The notes: generated by a model not told the origin, from the letters alone. 64,000 bases of DNA from Streptomyces sp. WMMB 322 (GCF_900090145.1 NZ_FMHI01000009.1:124001-188000), one strand, 5' to 3'; positions 33,907 to 43,454 are shown, numbered from the stretch's first letter. Made by a program: numbers and translations.

Positions 33907-34725
33907 ATGCCGCCCGTCAAACGAAGCAAGGCCCCCGCAAGGCGCAATTACGACCCCGCACGTGTCCGTCAGGCGCTCATCGGCCAGGTCGAGGCCGTCA
34001 CCGCCGCCGCGCACGCGCTCACCGACGAGCAGCGCGCCCGTCCCTCAGGTCTGCCCGGCTGGGACGTGCACCGTCTCCTCGTCCACATCGCGCTGCAGAT
34101 CGACTCGGTGCCCCGCTTCCTCGCCGGTCCGGAGTCGAAGACCGCCGCCCCCGAGGTGGACCTGCCGACCTGGGCGCTGTCCACCGCAGGCGCCGCCGCC
34201 GAACTGGACCTGGAGACCCGCGAGGAGGCCGACCGCGCGGCCGCCGGCGGCGCCGCCCGCATCGACGAGGCCGTCGCACAGCTGGAGCCCGTGCTGGAGT
34301 CGGCGGTGCGCGAGGACCTGCTCATCCCGCACGGTGCCGGCGCGATGCGGATGCTCGACTTCACCGTGACGAGGCTCGTCGAACTCGTCGTCCACAGCGA
34401 CGATCTGGCCCGTGCCACCGGCAGCGCCGTCACCTTCGACCGGCAGGCGCTCGCCGCCACGGTGCGGCTGCTTACCGACACCCTCGCCGTGAAGGCGCCC
34501 GGGGCCTCGGTGGAGGTGCGGGTGCCGCCGTTCGCGGTCGTCCAGTGCGTCGAGGGCCCGCGGCACACTCGCGGCACCCCGCCCAATGTCGTCGAGACCG
34601 ACCCGCTCACCTGGATCAGACTCGCCACCGGACGGGTCGGCTGGGACGAGGCCCGCAAGGCGGCGGTGGTCTCCGCGAGCGGTGAACGGGCCGATCTCAG
34701 CGGCCAGTTGCCCCTGCTGGGCTGA
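33907..34725 (+). CDS. Sterol-carrier/maleylpyruvate-isomerase-like protein
   Basis: 272 residues. The N-terminal half has the DinB-like helical bundle of mycothiol-dependent maleylpyruvate isomerases (LTDEQRARPSGLPGWDVHRLLVHIALQIDSVPRF; the His ligands are only partly kept). The C-terminal ~80 residues resemble an SCP2-like domain (DPLTWIRLATGRVGWDE). A TAATCT hexamer lies 8 bases before the ATG with no Shine-Dalgarno, so the message is probably leaderless. The same kind of gene precedes purF in other Streptomyces. Substrate unknown. Confidence 0.75.
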   Translation: MPPVKRSKAPARRNYDPARVRQALIGQVEAVTAAAHALTDEQRARPSGLPGWDVHRLLVHIALQIDSVPRFLAGPESKTAAPEVDLPTWALSTAGAAAELDLETREEADRAAAGGAARIDEAVAQLEPVLESAVREDLLIPHGAGAMRMLDFTVTRLVELVVHSDDLARATGSAVTFDRQALAATVRLLTDTLAVKAPGASVEVRVPPFAVVQCVEGPRHTRGTPPNVVETDPLTWIRLATGRVGWDEARKAAVVSASGERADLSGQLPLLG

Positions 34726-34904
34726 GCGCGGGGAGCCGTACCGGAACCGGCCGGCGCACGTCGCGGAACAACGCGGAGGACCGGCCTCCGCCTTGCCCGC
34801 GGCCTCGTCACCACAGGTAGCGGCCGTGTCACCCGATTCCCCCCTCCGGGTCCGGAGGTGTCCCCGATTCGGAGCAACGCGCCTCCTGTCCTAGACTCGG
34901 GGGC

Positions 34905-36488
34905 GTGCCACGTGGTGACGGACGACTAAGTCACGATCTTCTTCCCTCCGAGAAGGGCCCCCAGGACGCTTGCGGCGTCTTCGGCGTGTGGGCTCCCGGG
35001 GAAGAGGTCGCGAAGCTCACGTATTTCGGTCTGTACGCGCTGCAGCACCGCGGTCAGGAGTCCGCGGGCATCGCAGTCAGCAACGGCTCACAGATCCTGG
35101 TCTTCAAGGACATGGGCCTTGTCTCCCAGGTCTTCGACGAGACCTCCCTCGGCTCTCTCCGCGGCCACATCGCGGTCGGGCACGCCCGTTACTCGACGAC
35201 GGGCGCGTCCGTGTGGGAGAACGCCCAGCCCACCTTCCGTGCCACCGGGCACGGCTCGATCGCGCTGGGTCACAACGGCAACCTGGTCAACACCGCCGAA
35301 CTCGCGGAGCTGGTGGCCGCGCAGTCGACGGAGAGCAGCGGCCGGGCCACGCGCGTCGCGGCCACCAACGACACCGACCTGGTGACCGCCCTCCTCGCCG
35401 GGCAGACCGACGAGGACGGCCGCCCGCTCACCGTCGAGCAGGCGGCCCCCGTGGTGCTGCCACAGGTGAAGGGCGCCTTCTCGTTCGTCTTCATGGACGA
35501 GCACACGCTCTACGCGGCCCGCGACGCGCAGGGCGTGCGTCCCCTCGTCCTCGGGCGGCTGGAGCGCGGCTGGGTCGTCGCGAGCGAGACGTCGGCGCTG
35601 GACATCGTGGGCGCGAGCTTCATCCGGGAGGTCGAGCCGGGCGAGATGATCGCCGTGGACGAGGAAGGCCTCCGCTCCACCCGGTTCGCGGAAGCGAAAC
35701 CCAAGGGCTGCGTCTTCGAATACGTCTACCTGGCCCGCCCGGACACCGACATCGCCGGGAGGAACGTTTACCTCTCCCGCGTCGAGATGGGCCGCAAGCT
35801 CGCGGCCGAGGCGCCCGCCGACGCCGATCTGGTCATAGCGACACCGGAGTCCGGCACCCCCGCCGCGATCGGCTACGCCGAGGCGAGCGGCATCCCGTAC
35901 GGCAGCGGCCTGGTCAAGAACAGTTACGTGGGCCGCACGTTCATCCAGCCGAGCCAGACGATCCGGCAGCTCGGCATCCGCCTGAAGCTCAACCCGCTGA
36001 AGGAGGTCATCAGCGGCAAGCGCCTCGTGGTCGTGGACGACTCGATCGTCCGCGGCAACACTCAGCGCGCCCTGGTGCGGATGCTGCGCGAGGCCGGTGC
36101 GGCCGAGGTCCACGTGCGGATCTCCTCCCCGCCCATCAAGTGGCCGTGCTTCTTCGGCATCGACTTCGCCACCCGTGCCGAGCTGATCGCGAACGGCCTG
36201 ACCGTCGACGAGATCGGCAAATCCCTCGGCGCGGACTCCCTGGCGTACATCTCCATCGACGGCATGACCGAGGCGACGACGATCCCCAAGTCGCAGCTGT
36301 GCCGGGCCTGCTTCGACGGCGAGTACCCGATGCCGCTGCCCGATCCCGAACTGCTGGGCAAGCACCTGCGCGAGCCGGACGCGGCCGGCGGCCGGCACGG
36401 CACCGAGCAGCCCTCCGTCCCCGACGTCGACGGCGTGGGCACCCTCACCGCGGGAGTCGGCGGCACCGACGCCCTGCGGCGCCCGTAG
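34905..36488 (+). CDS. purF: Amidophosphoribosyltransferase
   Basis: 527 residues. PurF commits PRPP to purine synthesis (step 1). A ~22-residue propeptide is followed by the N-terminal-nucleophile Cys in QDACGVFGVWAPGE. The glutaminase domain has YGLYALQHRGQES-like YFGLYALQHRGQESAG and VGHARYSTTGAS; the PRPP loop is VVVDDSIVRGNTQ. Cys residues in KGCVFEYVYLARPD and SQLCRACFDGEYP fit the iron-sulphur, Bacillus-type enzyme. A TAGACT hexamer is 8 bases before the GTG, so leaderless initiation is possible. purM follows 74 bases downstream. Confidence 0.97.
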   Translation: MPRGDGRLSHDLLPSEKGPQDACGVFGVWAPGEEVAKLTYFGLYALQHRGQESAGIAVSNGSQILVFKDMGLVSQVFDETSLGSLRGHIAVGHARYSTTGASVWENAQPTFRATGHGSIALGHNGNLVNTAELAELVAAQSTESSGRATRVAATNDTDLVTALLAGQTDEDGRPLTVEQAAPVVLPQVKGAFSFVFMDEHTLYAARDAQGVRPLVLGRLERGWVVASETSALDIVGASFIREVEPGEMIAVDEEGLRSTRFAEAKPKGCVFEYVYLARPDTDIAGRNVYLSRVEMGRKLAAEAPADADLVIATPESGTPAAIGYAEASGIPYGSGLVKNSYVGRTFIQPSQTIRQLGIRLKLNPLKEVISGKRLVVVDDSIVRGNTQRALVRMLREAGAAEVHVRISSPPIKWPCFFGIDFATRAELIANGLTVDEIGKSLGADSLAYISIDGMTEATTIPKSQLCRACFDGEYPMPLPDPELLGKHLREPDAAGGRHGTEQPSVPDVDGVGTLTAGVGGTDALRRP

Positions 36489-36562
36489 CCGCGCAGCCCG
36501 TCCCGGCCCACAGGCCCGCGGACGCCCGCCCGCTTCCCCCACGACCCGAAAGAGCCGATCCG

Positions 36563-37651
36563 ATGCCTGCCGAGTCTGCCGAGCCCGCTGGATCCGCCGG
36601 CGCCACCTACGCCGCCGCCGGCGTGGACATCGAGGCGGGCGACCGCGCCGTCCAGCTGATGAAGGAATGGGTGAAGAAGGCCCAGCGCCCCGAGTCCGTG
36701 GGCACGCTCGGCGGCTTCGCCGGCCTCTTCGACGCCTCCGTCCTCAAGCGGTACGACCGTCCCCTGCTGGCCTCGGCGACCGACGGCGTCGGCACGAAGG
36801 TCGCGATCGCACAGCGCATGGACCAGCACGACAGCATCGGCCACGACCTTGTCGCGATGGTCGTGGACGACCTGGTGGTCTGCGGCGCCGAGCCGCTGTT
36901 CATGACCGACTACATCTGCGTCGGGAAGGTCGTCCCCGAACGGGTCGCCCAGATCGTCAAGGGCATCGCCGAGGGCTGCGTCCTGGCGGGCTGCGCGCTG
37001 GTGGGCGGCGAGACCGCCGAGCACCCGGGCCTCCTCGGACCGGACGAGTACGACGTCGCGGGCGCCGGCACGGGCGTCGTCGAGGCCGATGCGGTGCTGG
37101 GCGCGGATCGTATCCGTACGGGGGACGCCGTGATCGCCATGGCCTCCTCCGGCCTTCACTCGAACGGGTACTCGCTGGTGAGGCACGTGCTCTTCGAACG
37201 CGCGGGCTGGGCCCTGGAGAGGCAGGTGCCGGAGTTCGGCCGCACCCTCGGCGAGGAACTGCTGGAGCCCACCAAGATCTACTCGCTGGACTGCCTCGCC
37301 CTGACCCGCACCACGCAGGTACACGCCTTCTCGCACATCACCGGCGGCGGACTGGCCGGCAACCTCGCGCGGGTCGTGCCCGAGGAACTGCAGGCCCGCG
37401 TCGACCGCGCGACGTGGACGCCGGGCCCGGTGTTCGACCTGGTCGGCCGCGCGGGGAACATCGCGCGCAACGAACTGGAGAGCGCTCTGAACATGGGCGT
37501 CGGCATGGTCGCCGTCGTGCCGCAGGAATCCGCCGAAGCCGCGCTCACCACTCTTGCCGACCGGGGAGTGGAGGCCTGGGTGGCGGGAGAGATCACCGAG
37601 CGCCCGGCGGGCGGCGAAGCCGTGACGCTCACCGGTGACTATGCGGCGTGA
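36563..37651 (+). CDS. purM: Phosphoribosylformylglycinamidine cyclo-ligase (AIR synthetase)
   Basis: 362 residues; closes FGAM to AIR with ATP (step 5). Signatures: GGFAGLFDASVLKRYDRPLLASATDGVGTK, MVVDDLVVCGAEPLFMTDYI, LVGGETAEHPG and FSHITGGGLAGNLARV. The ATG at 36563 gives a short Ala-rich N-terminal extension before YAAAGVDIEAGDRAV. It probably shares a transcript with purF and ends at the hairpin at 37759. Confidence 0.97.
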   Translation: MPAESAEPAGSAGATYAAAGVDIEAGDRAVQLMKEWVKKAQRPESVGTLGGFAGLFDASVLKRYDRPLLASATDGVGTKVAIAQRMDQHDSIGHDLVAMVVDDLVVCGAEPLFMTDYICVGKVVPERVAQIVKGIAEGCVLAGCALVGGETAEHPGLLGPDEYDVAGAGTGVVEADAVLGADRIRTGDAVIAMASSGLHSNGYSLVRHVLFERAGWALERQVPEFGRTLGEELLEPTKIYSLDCLALTRTTQVHAFSHITGGGLAGNLARVVPEELQARVDRATWTPGPVFDLVGRAGNIARNELESALNMGVGMVAVVPQESAEAALTTLADRGVEAWVAGEITERPAGGEAVTLTGDYAA

Positions 37652-37758
37652 CCCGGACGCCCCCGCGGGCGTGGTGGCCGCTGCGATCACGCCGGTCTGC
37701 GCGGCACGTCACGAGCGGCGATGCGAGACGTACGCGCACGCCCCGGAACAGCACAGAA

Positions 37759-37784
37759 CCCGGTCCGGCTGATGCCGGACCGGG
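37759..37784. terminator. Terminator between convergent purM and DUF3073 gene
   Basis: CCCGGTCCGGC / GCCGGACCGGG, 11-bp perfect stem with TGAT loop, 108 bases after purM and 16 bases beyond the end of the convergent gene. Likely works in both directions. Confidence 0.85.
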
Positions 37785-37800
37785 CAGGGATCTGTGGACG

Positions 37801-38052
37801 TCAGCTCCGGCGCCGTTGCGCCGAAGAATCGGAGGACCCGCCTTCGTCCTCCTCGTCGTTGTACACGTCCGCGTACTGTGCGTACGGGTCGTCGTCACGC
37901 TCATCGTCCGCGAAGCGGTCGCCGTTCGGCGGCTCGTTCGACGTCGATGCGCCCAGCTCCTCAGCCAGGCGCGAGAGGTCCGTCCCACCGCTGTTGTACT
38001 TCAGCTGGCGGGCGACCTTCGTCTGCTTGGCCTTGGCCCGGCCGCGCCCCAT
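37801..38052 (-). CDS. DUF3073 family small protein
   Basis: 83 residues: MGRGRAKAKQTKVARQLKYN basic start, then an acidic C-terminal half (DDERDDDPYAQYADVYNDEEDE). This pattern is the actinobacterial DUF3073 family, function unknown; the basic head could bind nucleic acid. It is conserved next to purM in Streptomyces. It lies 258 bases downstream of vdh, with its own likely promoter. Confidence 0.9.
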   Translation of the reverse strand: MGRGRAKAKQTKVARQLKYNSGGTDLSRLAEELGASTSNEPPNGDRFADDERDDDPYAQYADVYNDEEDEGGSSDSSAQRRRS

Positions 38053-38310
38053 GGCTCGACCCCCTCAACGACGGGGCTCGACGGCCCCAGAGTCTTGACA
38101 CGCGTTCACAATTCAGAGCGGACCCTCGAAGGAGAGACCGGCCCGTAGGGCTTCAACGGTACCTGCTTCCGCCGCCGTACGGTACGCCGCCCGCACGACA
38201 CGGCCGCCGGCAGACGCGTCCGGTGGCTCTCTCTTCGCTGGTCAGCTCTTATTTTACCGTGCGTCCGAGTGTCGACCCGCCGAGGGGTCGTGAGAAGACC
38301 CCCGGCAGCC

Positions 38311-39486
38311 TCAGCTTCCGGACTTCCCCGGACCTTCACCGCCCGGTCCGCCGTTCGCCATACGCATCTCTGCGATGCGGTCCGCAGCCGCGGCCGGCGG
38401 TACTCCGTCCGCGGCTGCCCGCTCGAAGATCGAAAGCGTGGTGTCGTAGATCTTTGCAGCCTTTGCTTTGGCACGTGCGAAGTCGAAGCCGAGGAGCTCG
38501 TCCGCGACCTGGATCACGCCGCCGGCGTTGACGACGTAGTCCGGCGCGTAGAGGATCCCGCGGTCGGCGAGGTCCTTCTCCACACCCGGGTGGGCCAGCT
38601 GGTTGTTGGCGGCCCCGCACACGGCCTGGGCGGTCAGGACCGGAACGGACTCGTCGTCGAGCGCTCCGCCGAGGGCGCAGGGCGAGTAGACGTCGAGCCC
38701 GTCGAAGCGGACCAGCGCTGCCGCGTCCGCGACGGCCTCGACCTCCGGGTGCGAGGAGCGCACCCGCTCCACCGCTTCGGGCCGCACGTCCGTGACGACC
38801 ACGCGGGCGCCGTCCTCGAGCAGGTGCCCGACCAGGTGATGGCCGACCTTGCCGACGCCCGCGATGCCGACCGTGCGGCCGCGGAGCGCAGGAGCCCCCC
38901 ACAGGTGCTGGGCGCAGGCGCGCATGCCCTGGTAGACGCCGAAGGCCGTGAGCACCGAGGAGTCGCCCGCTCCGCCCCGCTCGGGGGAGCGTCCCGTCGT
39001 CCAGGGGCACTCGCGGGCGATCACGTCCATGTCCTGCACGTACGTGCCCACGTCGCAGGCCGTGACGTAGCGGCCGCCCAGCGAGGCCACGAAACGGCCG
39101 TAGGCGAGGAGCAGCTCCTCCGTCTTGATCTTCTCCGGATCGCCGATGATCACGGCCTTGCCACCGCCGTGGGGGAGGCCGGCCATCGCGTTCTTGTACG
39201 ACATGCCGCGGGCGAGGTTCAGCGCGTCCATGAGGGCGGCTTCCTCGGGCTGCTCCTCCCCCGGGTAGGCGTGGAACCTCGTCCCGCCCAGGCCGGGCCC
39301 GAGTGCGGTGGAGTGGAGGGCGATGACGGCCTTCAGGCCGCTGGCCCGGTCCTGGCACAGCACGACTTGCTCGTGCCCGCCGAGCTCGGACCGGAAGAGA
39401 GTCCGCAGAATCCCTGTGCCGCTCGCTCCGTCGGCGCTGATGGTGGGCGCCGGGGCGGGCCGCGGGGAGGGACGTACGTCAGCCAC
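38311..39486 (-). CDS. vdh: Valine (leucine/phenylalanine-type) dehydrogenase
   Basis: 391 residues, Glu/Leu/Phe/Val dehydrogenase family. It oxidatively deaminates branched-chain amino acids with NAD, feeding acyl-CoA precursors for polyketides. The catalytic region has GLGGTRFHAYPGEE, MSYKNAMAGLPHGGGKAVI (both Lys conserved) and CDVGTYVQDMDVIA; the NAD domain has GIAGVGKVGHHLV. By position next to bldC it matches S. coelicolor vdh. About 25 residues longer at the N-terminus than the form I recall, so a downstream start is possible. Confidence 0.9.
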   Translation of the reverse strand: MADVRPSPRPAPAPTISADGASGTGILRTLFRSELGGHEQVVLCQDRASGLKAVIALHSTALGPGLGGTRFHAYPGEEQPEEAALMDALNLARGMSYKNAMAGLPHGGGKAVIIGDPEKIKTEELLLAYGRFVASLGGRYVTACDVGTYVQDMDVIARECPWTTGRSPERGGAGDSSVLTAFGVYQGMRACAQHLWGAPALRGRTVGIAGVGKVGHHLVGHLLEDGARVVVTDVRPEAVERVRSSHPEVEAVADAAALVRFDGLDVYSPCALGGALDDESVPVLTAQAVCGAANNQLAHPGVEKDLADRGILYAPDYVVNAGGVIQVADELLGFDFARAKAKAAKIYDTTLSIFERAAADGVPPAAAADRIAEMRMANGGPGGEGPGKSGS

Positions 39487-39709
39487 GGTGGTGACTCCTG
39501 ATGTCGGGTTGTACGCCCTCTTGGTCGCCGTCCGGGCTTGTGACGCGCACGGCGGGGAGGGCCGGTCGAGAGCAGGGTACGACCTGCGCGCGGCCGGATC
39601 GTTGCGGTGCCACGATCGGTGGTAGTCAACTGTCTTCGGGACCCGCCCGGCACGGCGCGGGCCGGGGCTCCTGACGGAGCCCGATTTCGCGAATTCTGGA
39701 GGAGAACGC

Positions 39710-40585
39710 GTGGGTCAGCAGGCGTCGGTCATCGTCCCGTACGCGGCGTATCTGCGGGTGTACGAGCCACTGGCCGCGTTCCCCGAGCCGGAGCGTGCGC
39801 ACTGGGTGCGGTACGCGAAGCGGGACCGGGTGCCCACCGCCCAGGACGAGTTGAGGCGTTCGCTGGCCGATCTGCTTCCGGTGCCGCCGGTTGCGGTGCC
39901 GGTGCGCGAGAGCGCGGACGCCTTCGTGGCGGAGGTGGACGGTGTGGTCTGCGTGTGCCCCTGGCGGACGCGGCTGCGCGGCTGGCAGGCGCTTGCAGCG
40001 CTCTCGCAGGCGGCGGGTGAACAGGAGGTTGCGATGCCGCAGACGGTGCTGGACGCGGCCGTTCCGCCCGTGGTGCGCCGGCAGGCCGCAGCGGACTATG
40101 AGCGCTGGTTGACGCGCAATCCGGATGCCCGTCCGTGGATCCGCACGGCGCTGTGGCACGTGCCCGTGCGCTGGTTCGTTCTTTTTTCTTCGGAAGAGAA
40201 AGAGTTTGCGAAGCCCGGAAGCGGTGAGGAGAGCGTTCAGCAGTTCGTCCTCCGCTATCGCACCCCGATGGTCGAGGCGAGGCGTCGCCTCGCCCGCGGT
40301 CTGAAGGTTCTCCGCGAGGAGTTGGAGGAGGGGCCGCTCGTCGACGGGCTGGTCGACGTGGGCAGATGGCTGGAGGAATTCCATCCGCGGTCCCTCGTCG
40401 AACTGGACTACGGCGGTCTGGCGCACGCGATCTCTGAGGAGCAGCTTGCGGACGACGACTCCGCCGCGGATGTGGCGGAGGGAATCGCGGCACTGCGCGC
40501 AGGGGACGGGGAGCGGGCCGGCGTCGCCTACGAGCGGCTCACGGACCGCTGGCGGGCTGTGAGAGAACTGCAGTTCGCCAACTGA
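39710..40585 (+). CDS. Conserved Streptomyces protein of unknown function (291 aa)
   Basis: Not recognised as a named family. GTG 39710 follows GGAGGAGAA. It starts GQQASVIVPYAAYLRVYEPL, is soluble, and has CVCPWRTRLRGWQAL in the first third and WFVLFSSEEKEF near residue 160. The C-terminal half is helical and acidic. An unknown gene in this place, between vdh and bldC, occurs in S. coelicolor as I recall. Nothing in the sequence suggests catalysis. Confidence 0.8.
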   Translation: MGQQASVIVPYAAYLRVYEPLAAFPEPERAHWVRYAKRDRVPTAQDELRRSLADLLPVPPVAVPVRESADAFVAEVDGVVCVCPWRTRLRGWQALAALSQAAGEQEVAMPQTVLDAAVPPVVRRQAAADYERWLTRNPDARPWIRTALWHVPVRWFVLFSSEEKEFAKPGSGEESVQQFVLRYRTPMVEARRRLARGLKVLREELEEGPLVDGLVDVGRWLEEFHPRSLVELDYGGLAHAISEEQLADDDSAADVAEGIAALRAGDGERAGVAYERLTDRWRAVRELQFAN

Positions 40586-41124
40586 CTACGCGGGTTCGGT
40601 CCGTGAGGTTCATGTGCACGGTTGTGTTCGTGAACTGAACGCGGACGGGGGCCTACGGGGTGGTGCACGTCACGGACCTCCAGGACCAAGGTCCCGAAAG
40701 GGGCCAAAGCCTCAAGCGTGACGGACAGCACTTTCTTGGGCCTTGCTCTCAGAGCCGTCCCTCGTGTCAAAATAGGACAAGGAGTTCGACGGGGGCTCCA
40801 TCCATCCAACTGTGGTCGGAAAGATCGGTATTGCCCACCTTGGTGGGGCTGGTGCCAGTTGGTCACGCTGTGACTGTTCGTCACGGCGGTGTGACTGTCC
40901 GCTATGGGCTGGTCCATCGGCTTCCGTCGAGGTTCACCACCTCAGAGGGCAATTCCATCGGTTTGGCCGCCGTGGCTGGACAGATGGTGTAGTTGTAGTG
41001 CCGAGGACAAGCCGTTCGTCCTATAACCGACTCGGCTCGCGTAGGTCCATATCGGGCAACGCGGGCCAAGGTGCAGAATTTTGGGAAAGAACCGTATGGT
41101 TCGGTTCCTTCGAGGAGGCCGCTC
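40586..41124. promoter_or_regulatory. bldC upstream region
   Basis: 540 bases without a credible gene, expected to hold the bldC promoter(s). A motif GTGTGACTGTCC / CTGTGACTGTTC is repeated near 40867-40900. A small hairpin GAACC-GTAT-GGTTC (41089-41102) lies just before the ribosome site GAGGAGG. GTCAAAATAGGAC near 40770 is locally AT-rich and could include a -10 element. None of these is proven. Confidence 0.45.
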
Positions 41125-41331
41125 ATGACCGCTCGCACCCCTGATGCCGAGCCGCTGTTGACCCCGGCGGAGGTTGCCACGATGTTCCGCGTGGACCCGA
41201 AGACGGTCACACGCTGGGCAAAGGCAGGCAAGCTCACGTCGATCCGCACGCTCGGTGGTCATCGCCGATACCGCGAGGCGGAGGTGCGCGCACTGCTGGC
41301 GGGCATCCCGCAGCAGCGCAGTGAGGTTTGA
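41125..41331 (+). CDS. bldC: BldC, MerR-like developmental regulator
   Basis: 68 residues, essentially the whole known BldC: EPLLTPAEVATMFRVDPKTV, then RWAKAGKLTSIRTLGGHRRY and a short tail. It is a stand-alone winged-helix DNA-binding domain without an effector domain. BldC binds direct repeats as head-to-tail oligomers and delays entry into development in Streptomyces. The ATG at 41125 follows GAGGAGG by 7 bases; an in-frame extension upstream has no ribosome site. Confidence 0.98.
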   Translation: MTARTPDAEPLLTPAEVATMFRVDPKTVTRWAKAGKLTSIRTLGGHRRYREAEVRALLAGIPQQRSEV

Positions 41332-41909
41332 TCAGACGAAATAACTGCATATACGGGCGTATTCGGGGCCCTCATCCCCGATCGGCGCCCGAGGCAACAG
41401 ACGTCAGGCAACTGTCCCCAACGGTGCTTGATCGTTGATCGCGCTGGACTCCGCCGGGTCCGGCGCGATCTTTTTGTGTCCGGATCTGCCGTGTCCGGAC
41501 TGGTCGTGCCCGGAGCCGCGGCATGCCGGACCGGTGCCGACGGGTGGGAAACCGCATGGTCGGCAGGGGTCCGACTGGTGTTGCGCGAGGGCGAGTTGGC
41601 ACGCCGGCAGGACTGCTTCGGACGGCCGGGACGCCGATGAGTCCCAGTGCAATTGCACATATTAAATTGGCCGGTGATGAGAAGGGCATATGGTCCCGTG
41701 CGCCCGGAACCGGAGCGGTGACTCCTGTCACACCTGATGTCGGTTGTGGAGAACGATCATTCTCCTATATCAGGACGGACTCGTCGCCCGGTTCTTCGCA
41801 GCTTCACAGTCCGCCACCGAACGCCCTTATGCGGAACGGGCGTTGAGTAGTTGGACGCGGCAGGTGGTGCGCGTCGGCCCCTGGGGGAGTCCGGGGGCGG
41901 TCCTTCTGC
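41332..41909. other. Intergenic after bldC, no gene seen
   Basis: 578 bases. It contains a perfect 12-base palindrome GTGCAATTGCAC at 41647-41658 followed by an AT-rich stretch (to about 41690). Short open frames on both strands lack ribosome sites and recognisable content. bldC has no strong terminator hairpin close to its stop. Confidence 0.45.
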
Positions 41910-42086
41910 TCACTCCGCGGGCCTGCCCGCAGGCTCCTCCGCCGCGTGTTCCATCGCCAGGCGCTGCAGTCGGTGGCAGACGGGGCAGTGGTGTGTCACG
42001 TGCCGGTAGCGGGTGGCAGCCGCCAGGTGTGCACGCAGCAGCGCCTTCGTCTCATGTCGCCGAGCACGGCGCGGAGTTGTCCCCAT
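41910..42086 (-). CDS. Small Cys/His protein, DUF6274-like (58 aa)
   Basis: Hand translation gives MGTTPRRARRHETKALLRAH, LAAATRYRHVTHHCPVCHRL, QRLAMEHAAEE and a short tail. H-x-C-P-x-C-H plus an upstream H (HVTHHCPVCH) could bind one zinc. GGGAGG lies 9-10 bases before the ATG. I recall a small family of this pattern (DUF6274) near bldC in Streptomyces. Function unknown. The length is below common gene-calling limits. Confidence 0.7.
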   Translation of the reverse strand: MGTTPRRARRHETKALLRAHLAAATRYRHVTHHCPVCHRLQRLAMEHAAEEPAGRPAE

Positions 42087-42314
42087 TGATGCCCCACCTC
42101 CCTTTACGAGAAGTACCGGCCGGGCGGTTGGCCGTCAAGGAGTGCTGAGCGGGGCGCACGCAGCACCGGGCACGGCGCACGGACGGCTGCGGAAGCCGCT
42201 GACAGCGCTTGTGGCGGCTCGGGCGCAGGGCTGACGAGGTGTCACGTCATCGCGCACCCTGGGGCCCCGTATGCCGCTTCACAGCGCCGCAGCAGGGCTG
42301 CCGGCCCCGCACCA

Positions 42315-42359
42315 CAGCGCCGCAGCCCGCCCCTGTGTACGGGACGGGCTGCGGCGCTG
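42315..42359. terminator. Strong hairpin downstream of DHFR-like gene
   Basis: CAGCGCCGCAGCCCG pairs with CGGGCTGCGGCGCTG, 15 bp, extended by 3 pairs after one mismatch, loop about 7 bases. It lies in the 380-base space (42087-42466) between two minus-strand genes, 107 bases past the end of the DHFR-like gene. A second partial copy of the left arm is near 42283. No gene is seen in this space. Confidence 0.75.
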
Positions 42360-42466
42360 CTTGTGCCTTGCTCGACGGAGTCGAGTGTCAGGTTGATCAT
42401 CACTGCAGTCGTCGTCGAGGGGCGTCATCGAAGCCAGACCGTAGTTGTGAGTGGCACCGCCTTCTC

Positions 42467-43087
42467 TCAGGACAGCACGCGATAGGTCATGTGTGTGACC
42501 GAGTTCCCTGCTCGCGACTCCACCTGCTCAAGATTCAGTGACGGCACGCCATCGAACAGCCGTGTGCCGGCGCCGAGCGTGAACGGCACGATGTGTAGCC
42601 GAAGCTCGTCGATCGCGCCTGCGGCGAGGTACTGGTTGATGGTGGTCGCACCCCCGTGAATCGACACGTTGCGGTCCCCGGCCGCCTCGCGAGCCTGCCG
42701 CAGTGCGGATTCGATGCCGTCGGTGACGAAGTGGAACGTGGTGCCGCCGTCCATCGGTTGCGGGTCGCGTGGGTGGTGGGTGAGCACGAAGACCGGTGCG
42801 TGGTACGGCGGATTGTCGCCCCACCAGCCCTTCCACTGCCGATCCCACGCACCGCGTACGGGGCCGAACATGTTGCGCCCCATGATGAAGGCGCCGAACT
42901 CCGTCAGCCGGTCGAGCTCTGCCTGCCGCGTCTCCGCGGTTGCGAACATCCAGCCGTGCAACCGGTCTCCCCAGCCGTCTCCGGCGTCGTCGCCGAACGG
43001 GCGCTGCTCGGACTGATTGAGCCCGGCCGCGTAGCCATCGACGGAGATCGAGAGGTCGCAGGTCACCCTGCCCAAACGCTTGGTCAC
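42467..43087 (-). CDS. Dihydrofolate-reductase/RibD-like reductase
   Basis: 206 residues from GTG 43087 with AGGAGG upstream. The fold is that of the DHFR/RibD C-terminal family: RVTCDLSISVDGYAAG start, FIMGRNMFGPVRGAW, PVFVLTHHPRDP, NVSIHGGATTINQYLAAGAIDELRLHIVP and GAGTRLFDG. Members are NADPH-dependent but most are untested and not true folate reductases. Isolated gene with its own terminator; no riboflavin genes nearby. Confidence 0.9.
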   Translation of the reverse strand: MTKRLGRVTCDLSISVDGYAAGLNQSEQRPFGDDAGDGWGDRLHGWMFATAETRQAELDRLTEFGAFIMGRNMFGPVRGAWDRQWKGWWGDNPPYHAPVFVLTHHPRDPQPMDGGTTFHFVTDGIESALRQAREAAGDRNVSIHGGATTINQYLAAGAIDELRLHIVPFTLGAGTRLFDGVPSLNLEQVESRAGNSVTHMTYRVLS

Positions 43088-43393
43088 TGCACCATCCTCC
43101 TGGTGGCGAGCTTCCGTCGCCTCAAGGTGAGCCGCCTGGTCCTGGTAACTACCGAGGCAGACCGTTCCGGGACTGCGAACTCATCGCACGGCCCCAAGCG
43201 CCGTTTTCGCCGCTGCTCAACAGCCCGCAGCGACCTCTGTGAACTGGAGTGATCACAACTCTCGCCGGGGACAGACAGCCAGCGGTGCTCGGTCGCCCGG
43301 CCGACACCCACGACCGCATCCGCCGCGACCGCATCGACACCAGCTGCGACCACCAGCCCCCCGCCGACCACCCCACAGCGACGGCACACAACA

Positions 43394-43430
43394 AAACTCC
43401 CGGACCCACATACCGTGGGTCCGGGAGTTT
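43394..43430. terminator. Strong terminator after tRNA-Asp
   Basis: AAACTCCCGGACCCAC / GTGGGTCCGGGAGTTT, a perfect 16-bp stem with a 5-base loop; reading the minus strand it ends in TTT. It is 25 bases beyond the tRNA-Asp 3' end. Confidence 0.92.
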
Positions 43431-43454
43431 CCGATGTCCTGAGACATCACACTG

